In this document: positions 12,187 to 23,487 of the stretch, one piece after another
Layout of the letters: each line of letters begins with the position of its first letter
Numbering within the stretch: the first letter of the stretch is position 1
Source: Paramarasmius palmivorus
Taxonomy: Eukaryota; Basidiomycota; Agaricomycetes; Agaricales; Marasmiaceae
Direction: 5' to 3'
Length of the DNA: 61,723 nucleotides
NCBI GenBank assembly: GCA_037176845.1
Contig: JAYKXP010000215.1
Span: 1-61,723, forward strand
Position numbers and translations under genes: made by a program
The notes under the pieces: model-generated
What the model was told of the DNA's origin: nothing
The model's input: the letters and a program-made list of their open reading frames with translations, nothing else
The model's database searches: none

Positions 12187-12245
12187 CCCGTCTGACAGAC
12201 GGTCAGCTAGGTTTCCAAGGGCTTCTTTTCAGATCGCTACATGGA
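12187..12245 (+). repeat. Dispersed repeat, copy 2 (inverted relative to copy 1)
   Basis: This is the reverse-complement partner of 10497-10555. It contains CCGTCTGACAGACGG and CCAAGGGCTTCTTTTC and encodes RLTDGQLGFQGLLFRSL on the plus strand. The two copies bracket about 1.6 kb of AT-rich DNA without genes, so they could be the ends of a decayed element or independent insertions. Confidence 0.6.
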
Positions 12246-13580
12246 CTCCTCCACCTGCATACACACCTCGTCCGACCCTACTTACCACTAGTACGTAGCG
12301 AAAGATCCCCGTATAGATACTGCTTCGTGTCCCCGTCAGAAGATTGGTACCGCCCTTCCCTCTGCCTACTTCTTCCCATGTCCTCTCATCGACTCCCCTC
12401 AACATACGGCTGTGTCAGATAATGTCAGGTGGCTGTCCACAGATCAGTATGATTCGGTTCCATCCAAGCAACATTGCTTGAGCTTTTGCCATTCATCGTT
12501 CATCATCGTTCATCCCATCTTGTACCGCCTCTTCTGACTAATTACTTGCGAGTGCTCAAAGCCAATTGTTTTGGGAAGGCCAGTGATTGTATTCTGTTGG
12601 TCCATACTGCTTCGGAGTTATTGGTATACGTTGGAGTGGGGCTGGAGGGGCTGACGAAGCCCTAGCTGCTCCTAACGCGGTGGATGGGATTGGGAAAGCA
12701 GGTAGCATGACTGCATAGATTGTGCTCACGCGACCTCTAGACCGGCTCAGACTATGCCGGTAGCCTACTACAACGTATCCTACTGTACCTGCAGTCGGGA
12801 GACAGCTCGTTTTGATGTTTTGGTGAGGCCGATTGCATGGCGCTCAATTGGGGAATATCGGACGAAATCGAAGCTCCTGGTTTGGAAAAGGCATGCATAA
12901 CAGCAGTAACACTTGCTTTCAACATCAGTGATGTCAGTCAACCACCTACTGTCGTGATAACCCATGACAAGGATCAAAACAAAACTTCGGTTCCTTTTCC
13001 CACTTCTTTTGAATATTCGTCATATCAGTCTACCAGACCATTGCGATAGCTCATGACGAGATCAGAAAAGCATAGATACTCTTCTGATAATCGTGCGTTC
13101 TCCTGACATTAAGGTGTTTTATAAATTGCGTGCTTGTCGTGGGGCTGTCATGTTGAGGTGCCGCCTTTCAGCGGTAAGTTGTACGTCTCATGGGTTATTC
13201 TTGTAGCATCCAATTTTGAGCATTATTTGTAGGTTACACATTTGTTTTCAAACGGATGAATGGATTCTAATACGGTGATTTAGTTGGATATCGTGTATCC
13301 CTCCTACTTTGTTTGAGAAGGACTCCCGTCCTTCAGTGCTACAGTCGTCTTAGACACGAGAATTCTTGCAAGAAACTGATCGGTGCCTTTACACCACCGA
13401 GATCTTATCGACACTGGGAGTGCTTGAACGGTCGTGTGTTCCCTAGACAATGGTATGTAATATGAGTGTTGCTACTACAAAAAATATTTAAAAGGGCACG
13501 GTGCCCTGTTAGGCTTCTTGTTAGGTGCGCCTTTTCGACTTCTTACTTTCTTTGACCCACTTCACTCTCACCGTGACACG

Positions 13581-14815
13581 ATGAGATGGCCACTTACGTG
13601 TGTATTCCACTCTATTCTGCTCTTTGAGACGACTCATGGTTTTGATTTCATAGTTTAGTCGTGTCTTGGTTGATATCGATTATCGCAGCGCTGGTCATCG
13701 AAAATGCTAATCCAACGAGAGTTGTGCTATCACATGGCACTATTACCCTCCGCATCAGGTGGCATGCGACCGACGAGGAAGGCTTTCAATTCGCATTTCG
13801 ACTAGAGCCCTCCGGGACCAGGTCTGGGAGACCACGGTCTACTCCCTTGGTTGCCAGTTTTGATAGCACTATATCCGAAGTCATGTTTAGGGGAGTCTCT
13901 CCAGGGTACGTGGCGAAGTCTCGTGGATAAGCTACACCTATCAAGTGCAATTTTAGGACGTACGAGTTACATGCCATTGAACTATTCGACTCGTAAGCTG
14001 TATTGGTATCAATGCAATTCTGGGTTGTCATTATCCTAAGCTAGTGATTCACCTGGAGATGGCATTGACGATGGTACACCAATTTCGATTCAGGTCAAAG
14101 CTGAGACTACTGTTACCGAAACTGGGCCCACCATAACACCAATCACGACAAGGTACGATTTACAAGGTATTGTTTTTATTCCACAAGCTGATGTTTGTAG
14201 GTAGTGATTTCACAGCGTACAGGAGATAATTCCGAGTCATCTCTTAGCCTAACATCAGTGTCCAGTTCTACAATTTCTCCGATATCGTCCGCTTCCCCGA
14301 CATCGCCATCATTAGTCACAGTGACAATCATATCCACAGAAAGCACTGGCTTGCAAGCACAATCCAATCATGATGTTGGTCGCATTGCGGGTTCGGTTGT
14401 TGGAGCTGTACTCCTGGTTTTTACCACGATCAGTATTATCTTCTACCGCAGAAGGAAGACCCGGAATTCCCGGACATCGAAGGAACTACCTGTCATTTCT
14501 CCTTACCCGAATATAGTAACACCGGCATTTGCAGTAGGAAGAAAGCAGCACAAACAAGCCCATCAACAGGATATCGTTGTGGATGCACAATTCACCACAG
14601 AGAGTCGTGATGGGAACACCCAGTTGCATTCCGCTGATCGCAACAACGTGCAGGAAGTAGTCGAGTCCCCCACCGCTCCAAGGGAAGAGGCGCTAATCAA
14701 GTACCATGATGACAGCGGCTGGCGGCCTCGACGGGTTTCATCTCTGCCACCAATATTTGGCACAGGAAACCCTACTGTTATTGAGATACCACCTCGATAT
14801 GATGCGGCGAGTTAG
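13581..14815 (+). CDS. Array gene A3: single-pass membrane protein with DSGWRP and PPRY tail
   Basis: Exon 1 is 13581-13599 (MRWPLT), joined to 13659-13905, which completes a signal peptide (SWLISIIAALVIENA) and the ectodomain with FAFRLEPSGTRSG and a final GVSPG. The next exon reads RTYELHAIELFDS, followed by two stalk exons. The last exon holds a Ser/Thr stalk, a membrane helix (RIAGSVVGAVLLVFTTISI), YRRRK, the motif ISPYPN and the tail end DDSGWRPRR, then EIPPRYDAAS. The ectodomain is closest to that of C2 (FKFTLKPSGNRGS), although C2 has a different tail. I see no inactivating change. The PPxY would suit binding by WW domains of a Nedd4/Rsp5-type ubiquitin ligase; this is inference. Confidence 0.85.
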
Positions 14816-15137
14816 GTTAACGCTTTGGCTTTTACCGCAACTAAATATACAGTATTCCCTAACCCATCAGTCTGTATCTCCGAGTCTGTCTAGAATAGCG
14901 TATATAACCGTAACCCAAAGAATGAATGTAATCAATGCGTCCGATAATGCTACTTCTGTGCACTCTGGATAGCACACTACATCTCAACCTTTCTTTGACA
15001 GACAGAGAAGCGAAAGCACCCTCCAAGTGGTCCATGATAATGATAGGGTGATGACTAGTATCATTGCTTGGATCTAATAGAAACCACCAAATGTACGAAA
15101 TTCCACTATGCACTTCACTTGGAAATTGAGAATAAAC

Positions 15138-16154
15138 TCACGCAGCAGCGGAATAACCAGCGGGGGATTCTCCCACATTGACATTGGTTCTGCATTGTTC
15201 TATCACTGGTCGCCAGCCACTGTCTTCAAGTTCTTGATGAAACACAGAATTGTTTGGAGACGGGATGCGAGCAGCATCATTGCTCGCCGCGGCCCCTTTC
15301 AAAATAACCGAATCTACGCTTTGGGGCTCCGCCCCTCGCGACTCGTCAGGATTGTGTTCGGTCTGATTTCCATAACCATTTCCCAGAAAGGTGGAGCGAG
15401 TCCTTGCAACGGGTAGTATTATTTCCATATGTAGAGAACTCCGTTGATGACGATATAGCATGACCCAGAACAGCACAATCAGCAAGAAGGCCACTCCGCT
15501 ACCAATCAAAATGCCGATGGTGGTAGCTTTTGGCAGCCTACCACATGAACGAAGTGAGTAGCTTCCTCTCTCCCAAACTGATGAGTACACTCACTCGTTC
15601 CTTACTGGAGACGACAGGATCACAGAGAACGCACCGGAACTGCCTAGCAAGTCGAAGTCTGTGCGAGAACTACTATATAACCGCGTATCCGGTCTATGAG
15701 CTTTACAGACGCGGAGAATGGAGCACATACTCTCTGTCAGATGGAATATGAGTAGGCGCAAAGGATAACAGTGCTGTAATCACAACGTGAGTCTATCATT
15801 CCAGTTTAATACCAGTCAATCTCCTTACCCAGTCTACTTCGCGACAAAATTAGTCTCTGCTTGCCTCGTTCCGTCCAATTCAATCTGTGCTTCCGCGAGC
15901 TGGTCCTTAAGAAACCATACATTGTACTCGAACGCGGATTTAAAAAGAGGGCCTCTATCAAACGAGCTTAGGAAGCCTTCGTCCCCCATCGTCATTCCTA
16001 GGCCAATATCAATCAGATCAGGATCCCTGATGTTCCAAGTCCAGTTAAATGTCGTGGTCCTTCCGACGGTAATGGTTGACTCCGGGACGTGTATGCTGAA
16101 CGACCACGAGAAGGGGACAAAGAGTATCAGAAACCTGAAGCGCTTGAGTATCAT
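15138..16154 (-). pseudogene. Array gene A4: DSGWRP-tail membrane protein with two nonsense codons
   Basis: Starts at 16154 with a clear signal peptide (MILKRFRFLILFVPFSWSF), then an ectodomain with FNWTWNIRDPD. The exon should end with the paralogue signature FVAKQTG, but the CAG codon reads TAG (FVAK-stop-TG). The next short exon reads TVILCAYSYSI followed by TGA where an Arg codon would fit. Later exons are intact: SSGAFSVILSSP, a membrane helix (ATTIGILIGSGVAFLLIV), and a tail ending EDSGWRPVIEQ, then ESPAGYSAAA, where PPxY has decayed to PAGY. Both stops are C-to-T changes on the coding strand. It is convergent with A3 (322 bases between stops). Probably a young pseudogene. Confidence 0.75.
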
Positions 16155-17261
16155 TCTAGTAAATCACTTACAAGAAAGAGGACAGATACGTGCAAAGCAT
16201 GGACACAGATGATGTCTACCAGAGACAAGTTTCGGTGGGCACATAAGTTTCTTGTCTCGCTTAAAAAGACAAACACAGTCTTCTATTGTATCTGATCATC
16301 CACCAACTACTGAAATGACCCGATCTCTGTGATATTGTATTTTAAACAGTTGAAAAGGCCAACGATCATGATACAGCCGCTTCTGAGGACTCGTCACCAA
16401 GATGGGCGGTGAAATACGTGACAGATGAAAGATATCACGTCGTCTCACCCGAACGCATCAGACTAAGTGAGATACCCCGGGGAAGGCATTGTCTGGAGTT
16501 TCTCATCAGAGCCGGCAGGCTGAATTGCGCGCTTGTACGGTAGCTACTCCGGATCAAGTCGAAGGGACCGCCGCGATTAGAGCTATTCCGGCGCTCCACC
16601 GAAACACAGAATTGCTTCCCACATTACAAATTCTTCGTGTTGCGCGGTGAGTTCTTTTCACACTTGCGTCAACCTCCAACTCATAATCAGCCAGATGAAT
16701 TTCACACTTTTACGATTCTGTGCGTCTGGCAGACATCTGCATCCATATACAACCTGTTATGCGCCTTCGGATGGGAGGTAGAGGTCCCCTTAGCGATTAG
16801 CCACATTGTTTACGAGATATTTATATGCCAGGCTGACATTGCCCACGTTAATTTCCTATTCCTACCACTATTTGTACCCCATTTTAGCAAACAATGGCAC
16901 GCCGAACATGTTCTTTCCTATCGATAGGTTTTATCAAACTGCTTCACTTACGAACATGACTATAGGCCTTCTCGTTATTGTCCTTGTTCGAACATTCCGC
17001 CTAGGTTTAATAAACTAGCGGTAAGAGGAGAAAACGGAGACTTTCTTGTACCTAGAGACATCCAAGATCGGGGTAAGTTTCATTCAAATTGATTGAATGG
17101 AAAACTCGCTGGATGGTACTTTTCAGGCGGAGGCCCGTTAGCATTGAATCTCCACAGCCCTAACTCGGATATGCCTTCCTTGATCCCGATGGCTGTAATA
17201 AAATGCCATGATGGCTGTTGGTGAGCCTGTCTATACCGTTCCTTCTCTTTCTCGCTGTGAC
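16155..17261. other. Upstream region of seven-helix gene, no clear gene
   Basis: Divergent intergenic region between A4 (minus) and the seven-helix gene (plus). Short frames at 16637-16927 and 16806-17018 contain hydrophobic stretches (for example TIGLLVIVLVRTFRLGL) that might be an untraced upstream exon or a relic of another membrane protein. I cannot assign them. Confidence 0.35.
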
Positions 17262-18776
17262 ATGCCTTCCAGTGGGCCCGAAGAAATTTCTCGATTGTTG
17301 TCCGCCAAGCTCATCGTTGTACAGCCAATCAGTACTTTCTCTGTGAGTGTTCTCAGCAGCAGCAACCTGAAAATAACCTTATCCAGGGCGCAATTAGGTC
17401 ATGTTTTTTGTCTATGGTAGATCTAGGTTGATTGTGACTGCATGATTGATTAATCTCACTGTGTTTCACAGGTCTATACATCGCCCTGTTCGCTGTTTGT
17501 ACCAATATGCTTTACAAAAAGAAGCCCCGCAAGAATCGAAGACTATACCTGGGATGGACAATATCCTTTTTCATCATGACCACGATTATTATTGTTTTTG
17601 AGGCGATAAGAATCATTCGACAATCACTTGTGGCGTTTTGGGCACTCAAAAGTACAAACTACGAAGCTTTCCTACAGCTTTTAGAGAGTGATGACTTCAG
17701 GGCCGCCTCCAGGTACATATTGATCTTAATATATTCATGAGATGCTGATGTGTCCTTTCTAATCACACAGGATCATTACGAAGCTACTTGCAATTCTTCT
17801 CAAGTCAGTCAAAGTGATTCTGAAGGACTCACTCATCACTGACTTCAAATTTAGCATCAACGCGGATGCATTACTTGTACACATTCCTACATATTCTGCG
17901 GCTTTGGTAACACTGAACTAGAATCTCCAGATTTATCGTTGTTACTTGATTTGGGGATCTCAGCTTCGAGTCGGGTTGCCCCTTGGATTGGCATGTTTGA
18001 TCGTTCACGGTAAGGCTCGCAATGTCTATACTGATGCTTATTCACCTGTTCAAATTAGGAGTTGGGCTATCCGGGGCAATGATGACATTTGTCTGTCATA
18101 AAACGAAGCCATCCGCTCTTCAGCTCCATGACATAGCCAGTCATTTAAATGACGGATACTTCGCTGCTAACGCTGTAGTTAACGGCTTTGCGACGCTGAT
18201 GACAGGTATATTTCTTTAGTCTGCAATTGCAAGAGGTTAATAGGTTCACGCAGCTGGAAAAATATGGCACATAGCTCGCCAAATTACAGTCGTTTTAGGT
18301 TCACGAGTTCGGCGAAATTACAACGTGATTATAGCCATTATGTAGGTTCGCGTCTTTAGGGAGTATATCAGCAAACTGAATCGGTCTCTCAGTCTTGAAT
18401 CCGGTGCTATTTGTCCCATAGCATTGGTTACAGGGACAGTTCTCCGCCGAGTAATGGATCCAGAGAAAGAGGGCTTCCCGCCAATAGATATTTTCCCTAT
18501 CCTCATACAGGCCGCAGTGAGTGTATTAGTCTTTTGTTGAAAGTTTTCTCTGAGTGACTCTAGGGTATCTCTCCAACGTTGATCATTGTTCGAGCTGGAT
18601 CTGGTAAAGCTGTGGAATATGAGGATGTTGAAGAGGAACTATCGAGAACGCAGTGCGGCACTAGAATGATGACCCAGACCATATCGCAAATACGATTCCA
18701 AGCAGGTGAAACTTCAGAATCGGGAAACCCTAACGTGAAAGAGGAGAATGAATCCGAAATAATCGCCCTTGCTTAA
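17262..18776 (+). CDS. Seven-transmembrane protein of a basidiomycete receptor-like family
   Basis: Spliced exons read through seven hydrophobic segments. The first begins near VMFFVYG joined to LYIALFAVCTNMLYKKK. The second is LYLGWTISFFIMTTIIIVF. A conserved third-helix signature, IYRCYLIWGSQLR, follows, then VGLPLGLACLIVH, FAANAVVNGFATLMT, a loop GKIWHIARQ, the sixth helix region with LESGAICPIALV and finally GISPTLIIVRAGSGKAV. The C-terminal tail (about 65 residues) is acidic and cytoplasmic by the usual topology. These motifs occur in a large set of uncharacterised Agaricomycete seven-helix proteins; no ligand is known. The start at 17262 (MPSSGPEEIS) is a best guess. A truncated relative lies at 39.6-40.4 kb. 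Confidence 0.78.
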
Positions 18777-19020
18777 TAGCTTAGACATGAAGTAGTATGT
18801 ACTATCTGGGAAGTACGATGTCATTTAGATTTCATTGACTATGCAGCCAGATTTGACTGCTAAAACTAGTACAACTGGGCTTCATGTATACGCAATCTTC
18901 ACGCGTAGGTAGTGTAATTTTTGTAATTCCATTTCGAGATCGGATTGATAAATCAGCAGAAACCGCCGTTTTATTCACTCAGGGATACAACACAAATTCG
19001 TTGAAATGAAATTCCCGTGG

Positions 19021-20000
19021 TTACAAGGCGGAATCGTACCCCGGCGGGACTTCCCTTACTCGACCTTCATGTGGGGATGGCCTCCAGCCACTGTCTTCGT
19101 GGTACAAGACTCTGCTATCGAAGTCTTCGCCCCTGCTTGTACTCGTCGTCGCTATCGTGTTATGCGGTCGATCACTTAATGCCCGAAGTTCATGATCCGT
19201 AGCGGTGTACCCAATATCTTCACCGAGCTTTCGCGGAGATCCAGAAGCGATCCATACGTTCGGATAAGGTGAAATGTGAGCTTCGATAGTAGGTTGAATT
19301 GATTTGTTGCGCTTGCGATATAGTCGGAAAAGGATAGTTACTATGAAAAGGAGGACCAGACCGCCCAGGACTGAACCGGCAATAATTCCTCCATGAATAG
19401 CAGTCGGTTTGGGATGGGTGGTAACAGATATGACAGTGGAGTTGGTTATGAGACGTACAGGGTCTTTCCTACAAATCGAATGTTCATGAATTTGTCTCAG
19501 GATTGATATAACGAGAAACTCACGCATAATCTCCTGTACGTTCCAACACCTGGAATGCACATAGTACGTAGTCTCTGTTACATAAATAATTGAGTGATAA
19601 TAGTTAATGGAGATGCCAATATTCACCCTGTTTTGTTCATCGTAAAACTTAAAAGCCCATGCTTTTGACCGTCCAAGTCCGCAGTCGTGGAATTGATACG
19701 ATAAATGATCCCCTCTGAACCTATCGGCACTTCTCCAAAAGGTGCACATGTCGGGGGGCGATTCGTGAACAAGGAGATAGTGATATCAAGTGGATCTTCG
19801 GGATACCAGGTCCAGTTGAAGCTAATGTTGTCTATCTCATTTACATCCGAATGGCTTTGGACTTGAATGTCGAAAGCATGTGAAGTTCGGCAGTAAGTCA
19901 GTAGAGAGAGGGGGAATATGAGGTATAGGCTATATAGGACCTTCAGCTTATTCCCAGGAATAACAGATTGGACCACGTACTGACGGAGGCTATTCGGCAT
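19021..20000 (-). CDS. Array gene A5: single-pass membrane protein with DSGWRP and PPGY tail
   Basis: From ATG at 20000 a hydrophobic leader (VLYSLYLIFPLSLLTYC) precedes an ectodomain with FDIQVQSHSDVNE, FNWTWYPEDP and LDITISLFTNRPPTC, closing with FTMNKTG and a phase-2 donor after 19627. The next exon reads GDYVLCAFQVLERTGDYA. A further exon gives KDPVRLITNSTVISVT, then the helix GGIIAGSVLGGLVLLFIVT and YRKRNK. The tail contains ISPYPNVW, YHEDSGWRPSP and the end EVPPGYDSAL at the stop, 19021. The ectodomain is nearly of the B2 type although the tail is of the A type. It is convergent with the seven-helix gene (244 bases apart). No inactivating change seen. Confidence 0.88.
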
Positions 20001-20951
20001 TATCTGGCTTAGGAAGATCAAGCAAGAGGCACGGTGTGTAGGGAGTGGGCCTACTTATTTATATATGGATTCGGAATCCCTGTGTGGATATTGACGTACG
20101 TTGTGGGTTTCTACATCAAAGAAGGACAGCAAAGCCACTGACATCCGTCACTTGTCTTCGGCCCATGAAAAAGAGGCCCGTCATTCTGCATAGTCACAGA
20201 TAGCAGCGAAGCGCCCGCAGCTAATCAGATTGAAGAACAGAAATGAGCAGAAGACAAAGTTAGGGAGTCCAATTGCGAATACTATCAAAGCAATGCATCG
20301 GAGAATGCGGGTGTTCGGCTCGGTACACAATGGAAGCTGTCAAGCTGCCGTGATATATACATCCGAATGATCCCATGGTATTCCTCATGATCATTGCATA
20401 CTAGATGCTGAAAATATCCACCTCGACGGTCTCAAGGGGCAGGAAGAATTCTTAGGGCCAGAGAGGGAACCGACCAATCATCAGTGCAAATTCAAGCGAA
20501 CTCAATACCATAACATCCTACTCACTGTCCCTGCGCCTTGCACTTCAAAATACTTCGTCGCCAGTTCACAGAATTTTCTTTACCCTGAATAAATCTTTCT
20601 ATTCCGAGTCTATCAACCAAGTTGTCTCATTTCGTCTTTACCATTCAAACGTCCACCACTCCAGCTCGGGTTCCACCCGAGCCACGTGACCGTCTCCGTA
20701 GATAGGCCTGATGTACCGTACCGTATCCTGATCCTATACCACCACCTTTGGTGTTGCTAGCAGCCTCAGGGCACTGCCATAGCCCCTGGGCCCTCTCCAG
20801 CGGCACCGCAGAGCATCTTTTGGGGGATATTCACGAATTCAACAAACACCCAACCTTCCACTGCTACGACTGTGCCCACTTCTTGAAATCATCCTATCCA
20901 AACCAGGACTTCTCCTCTAGACATATAGATAGCTAGTCAGATTACAGCCTC
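20001..20951. other. Spacer between A6 and A5 with no supportable gene
   Basis: Nearly 1 kb upstream of A5 and downstream of the A6 stop. It should hold the A5 promoter. I see no exon with array features and no RNA gene. Stop-free stretches such as 20748-20936 lack recognisable content. Confidence 0.4.
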
Positions 20952-21890
20952 TTACGCGGCATCGCCATACCGGGGAGGTACTTCCTTTATCCCTCCACGG
21001 ACTGGCGGTCTCCAACCGCTATCTTCATGATACAGGACAATCCCATCAAAAACTTCTCCATTGGTTTCTTGATCCGTGACTGTCGTTGGAGTGGATAAAC
21101 ACTTGTTATGAGGCCATCCATTTTCATGCACCGAACTTTGCGAGGGGTTGCTGGAACTCTCATCAGTGCATTGACCTTTGCGAGGTCCAGGCATATGTGA
21201 GATCCATATATTTGGGTATGGCGAAATGAAGGATTCGATAGGAAGAGCCTTTGTGTGTTCTCTTTTGCTGCGTCGATACCACAATATTAGGACAGTTATC
21301 ATTAGGATGAAGGCCGAAACACCGGTAACTGTTCCAGCGATAAGTGTCCCGTTGCTCTTTTCCGGTGGAGTTGGGTCGGTCACGGAGAACACGGAGGAAT
21401 TGGCAATGAGGTGCAAGGGATCTTTCCTGGGCGAGAGTGATGTTTCTTCAGTATCTAATACTAAGTATATAAATCCAGAATTATACTTACGCGTCGTCCC
21501 CCGTACGTTCCAAGACGTGATATGCGCACAATATGTAGTCACTTACAAGTCAAATTAATCGCGACTCGGAAAGCTTCGATGCTGATTGGTGCTTACCCTG
21601 TTTTGTTGACAGTGAATACCAGAGATCCCTCCTTCATGCCCGCGGGATTCGCGGTTGACGTGTTTAATTCATAGATGATCCCCTTCGCCGCTACTGGAAA
21701 GCCCTTTAGGGGCTCACAGATTCCTGGTCTGTCACCAAACAAAGCGACGCTAATATCAGTTGGTTCTGCAGGGTACCAGATCCATTTGACAACGACGTTA
21801 TCCAAGCTGTTGCTATCTGCTGTGCGCTGTATTTCAAGCACGAAAGCGCAAGTCCAGCCAAGTAGTAGAGAAATGCCGATACAGACACTT
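20952..21890 (-). CDS. Array gene A6: single-pass membrane protein with DSGWRP and PPRY tail
   Basis: The ectodomain exon runs from about 21885 to 21600. It includes a signal-like core (CIGISLLLGWTCAFV), VLEIQRTADSN, KWIWYPAEPTDISVALF and the closing FTVNKTG. The next exon reads GDYILCAYHVLERTGDDA, almost the same as A5 and B2. The final exon codes for KDPLHLIANSSVFSVTDP, a helix (GTLIAGTVTGVSAFILMI) with YRRSKR, ISPYPNIW and the tail YHEDSGWRPP, then EVPPRYGDAA at the stop. The very short first exon with the start codon was not located, so the 5' boundary is approximate. A tandem neighbour of A5 and A7 on the same strand. Confidence 0.85.
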
Positions 21891-22014
21891 TATAAATGAA
21901 GTAGATCAGCGATTTCCTGAAGAGCGAAGCAATGATACACGTACTATCTGAAGGAATACATCACTTGAGGACCTTATCTGGAAGATGCACGACACACAAA
22001 CGTTGGCATGTTCG

Positions 22015-22308
22015 TTAAATAGTCATTCCAGAGCTATCTATTCGAATGCTGATTGTTCCGTTCTTCTGTGGTGAGGACTGCGCTTCGCAAGCGCGCACAG
22101 GTTCATCTTCCACAAAGATAATCGGAACGATTTGGCATATGAATAACCGCTGAAGAATCAATGTTTTGCTATGTGAAATCAGGAGCTGGTAGAGATGCTC
22201 ATCAAGTTGATGATCAATTTCGACGCTTGGTATGATCGTGGAATCGCTTGCAGTCTGGACGATAAGCTGAATTACTGTGAGATTGTTACATCCGACCAAT
22301 CTTGTCAC
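22015..22308 (-). other. Short open frame between A7 and A6, unassigned
   Basis: A 97-codon frame without a convincing start codon lies 11 bases downstream of the A7 stop on the same strand. It contains VEIDHQLDEHLYQLLISH and a hydrophobic stretch (LICQIVPIIFVED), but no array motif. It may be chance or part of the A7 3' untranslated region. Nothing else supports it as a gene. Confidence 0.15.
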
Positions 22309-22318
22309 ATATATCGTA

Positions 22319-23487
22319 TCATAGTGCTGCCTCGTATTGAGGTGGGAGCTCTTCTATGTTCTCTGATCTAGCTGTAGTACCACCTGAAGGTCTCCAGCCA
22401 CTGTCGACATGACGCATGACCTGCCGAGATATCGAGATTCCTCTGCAAACATGATGCTCATAAGTTGCATGTCGTCTCGTCTCACTTGCTGAGCCACATA
22501 CCTGTTGTGGTCTGAGGAAGATCCTGTCTTTGTTCTGAAATTGAGGTTGGGGCTGTCTGGGAAGGGTTCGATGACAAAGTTGCGTTCATTTGCCTTCTTT
22601 CTTCGGTGGTATAGGCGGAAACCAATGAAAATGAAAACAGAAATAGCGAACCCACCGAGAACCGCACCAGCGATGATCCTTGCCGAGGTCTTCGGTGGTT
22701 GATTTGGTGCTTCTGACGTATCGGTTCCGCCGGGGATGTTTGTGACAACCCTATAGTCGGAAGTGAGTTAGCAGGTGCCTAGATGGCATTGGAAGGTCAA
22801 GACCTCGTTACTGACAGGCTGTAAGGAGAGTTAGCCTAAATGTATTCCTCATGACCAAAAAATCTCACCCAGATGCACCTGACACAGTAATAGTAACAAC
22901 TGGGATTGGTACAAAGCTGGGCTCAGTAACAAAACTTGCCAGTTCGTCACTGGAGGCAGATTTCTGTGAAGCAGTAATTAAATTAGAGAAATGGAAATGC
23001 CAACCTCGCTGCTACCATAGTGATTTGGTTGAACCTCCATGGTGTTGCATCACTACTAAATAATCTTCAGCGTCTTCTTTGGATCCAAAATGGCTTTGAT
23101 ATGACCCACTCTTCATTCATAATAGCTTCGAGATGGTATAATCTATATTGTGTTAGCTTAGTGTAGTCACTCTGGGAGCACGTACCCTGTTTGCGTTGCG
23201 CTGAAAGTGAGTGTCCCAGACGATCCAAATACACTCGTGACTTGACTCTGAGTCGGAGAATGATCAACCTGCGGAGTGTCCTGTACAACAAAAACTTTGA
23301 ACAGTCCGCTTTTCTGGTCTGACGCAACTCCGCTCCAGGTCCACGTTGCGCTTGCTTGCACACCAATTGTACCCGTAGCAGGATATGACATGGTTAAAGT
23401 GTAGACGCGCACTGCAGACTCGGTGAAGCATATTATAGATAGGAATGGTAGAACGAGAACGAGTCTGCGAGTTTGGTGAGTTAACAT
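22319..23487 (-). CDS. Array gene A7: single-pass membrane protein with DSGWRP and PPQY tail
   Basis: ATG at 23487 opens a signal peptide (MLTHQTRRLVLVLPFLSII) and an ectodomain with YPATGTIGVQASATWTW, FKVFVVQDTP and the closing LTFSATQTG before a GT donor. The following short exon, near 23065-23010, seems to contain DYLVVMQHHGGS, though its exact border is uncertain. The stalk exon reads KSASSDELASFVTEPSF. The membrane exon has ARIIAGAVLGGFAISVFIF, YHRRKK and FVIEPFPDSP. A last exon, separated by an intron, encodes the tail end VDSGWRPSGG, then EELPPQYEAAL. In other A genes DSGWRP and the helix are on one exon, so this copy has an extra intron. Ectodomain subtype is shared with A2 and D1. 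Confidence 0.82.

Larger units (their letters stand above)
9097..13580. other. 4.5 kb gene-poor region with inverted repeats
   Basis: No coding exon matching any neighbour was found between A2 and A3. The region contains a 25-base perfect inverted repeat (9558-9582 and 9767-9791), CACGTG sites near 9587, 9798 and 9921, and two inverted copies of a repeat encoding the same LTDGxLGxQGLLFR pattern (10497-10555 and 12187-12245). A short reading frame at 12837-13049 has no identifiable family. This is the longest gap inside the array and probably consists of decayed mobile DNA. Confidence 0.6.
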
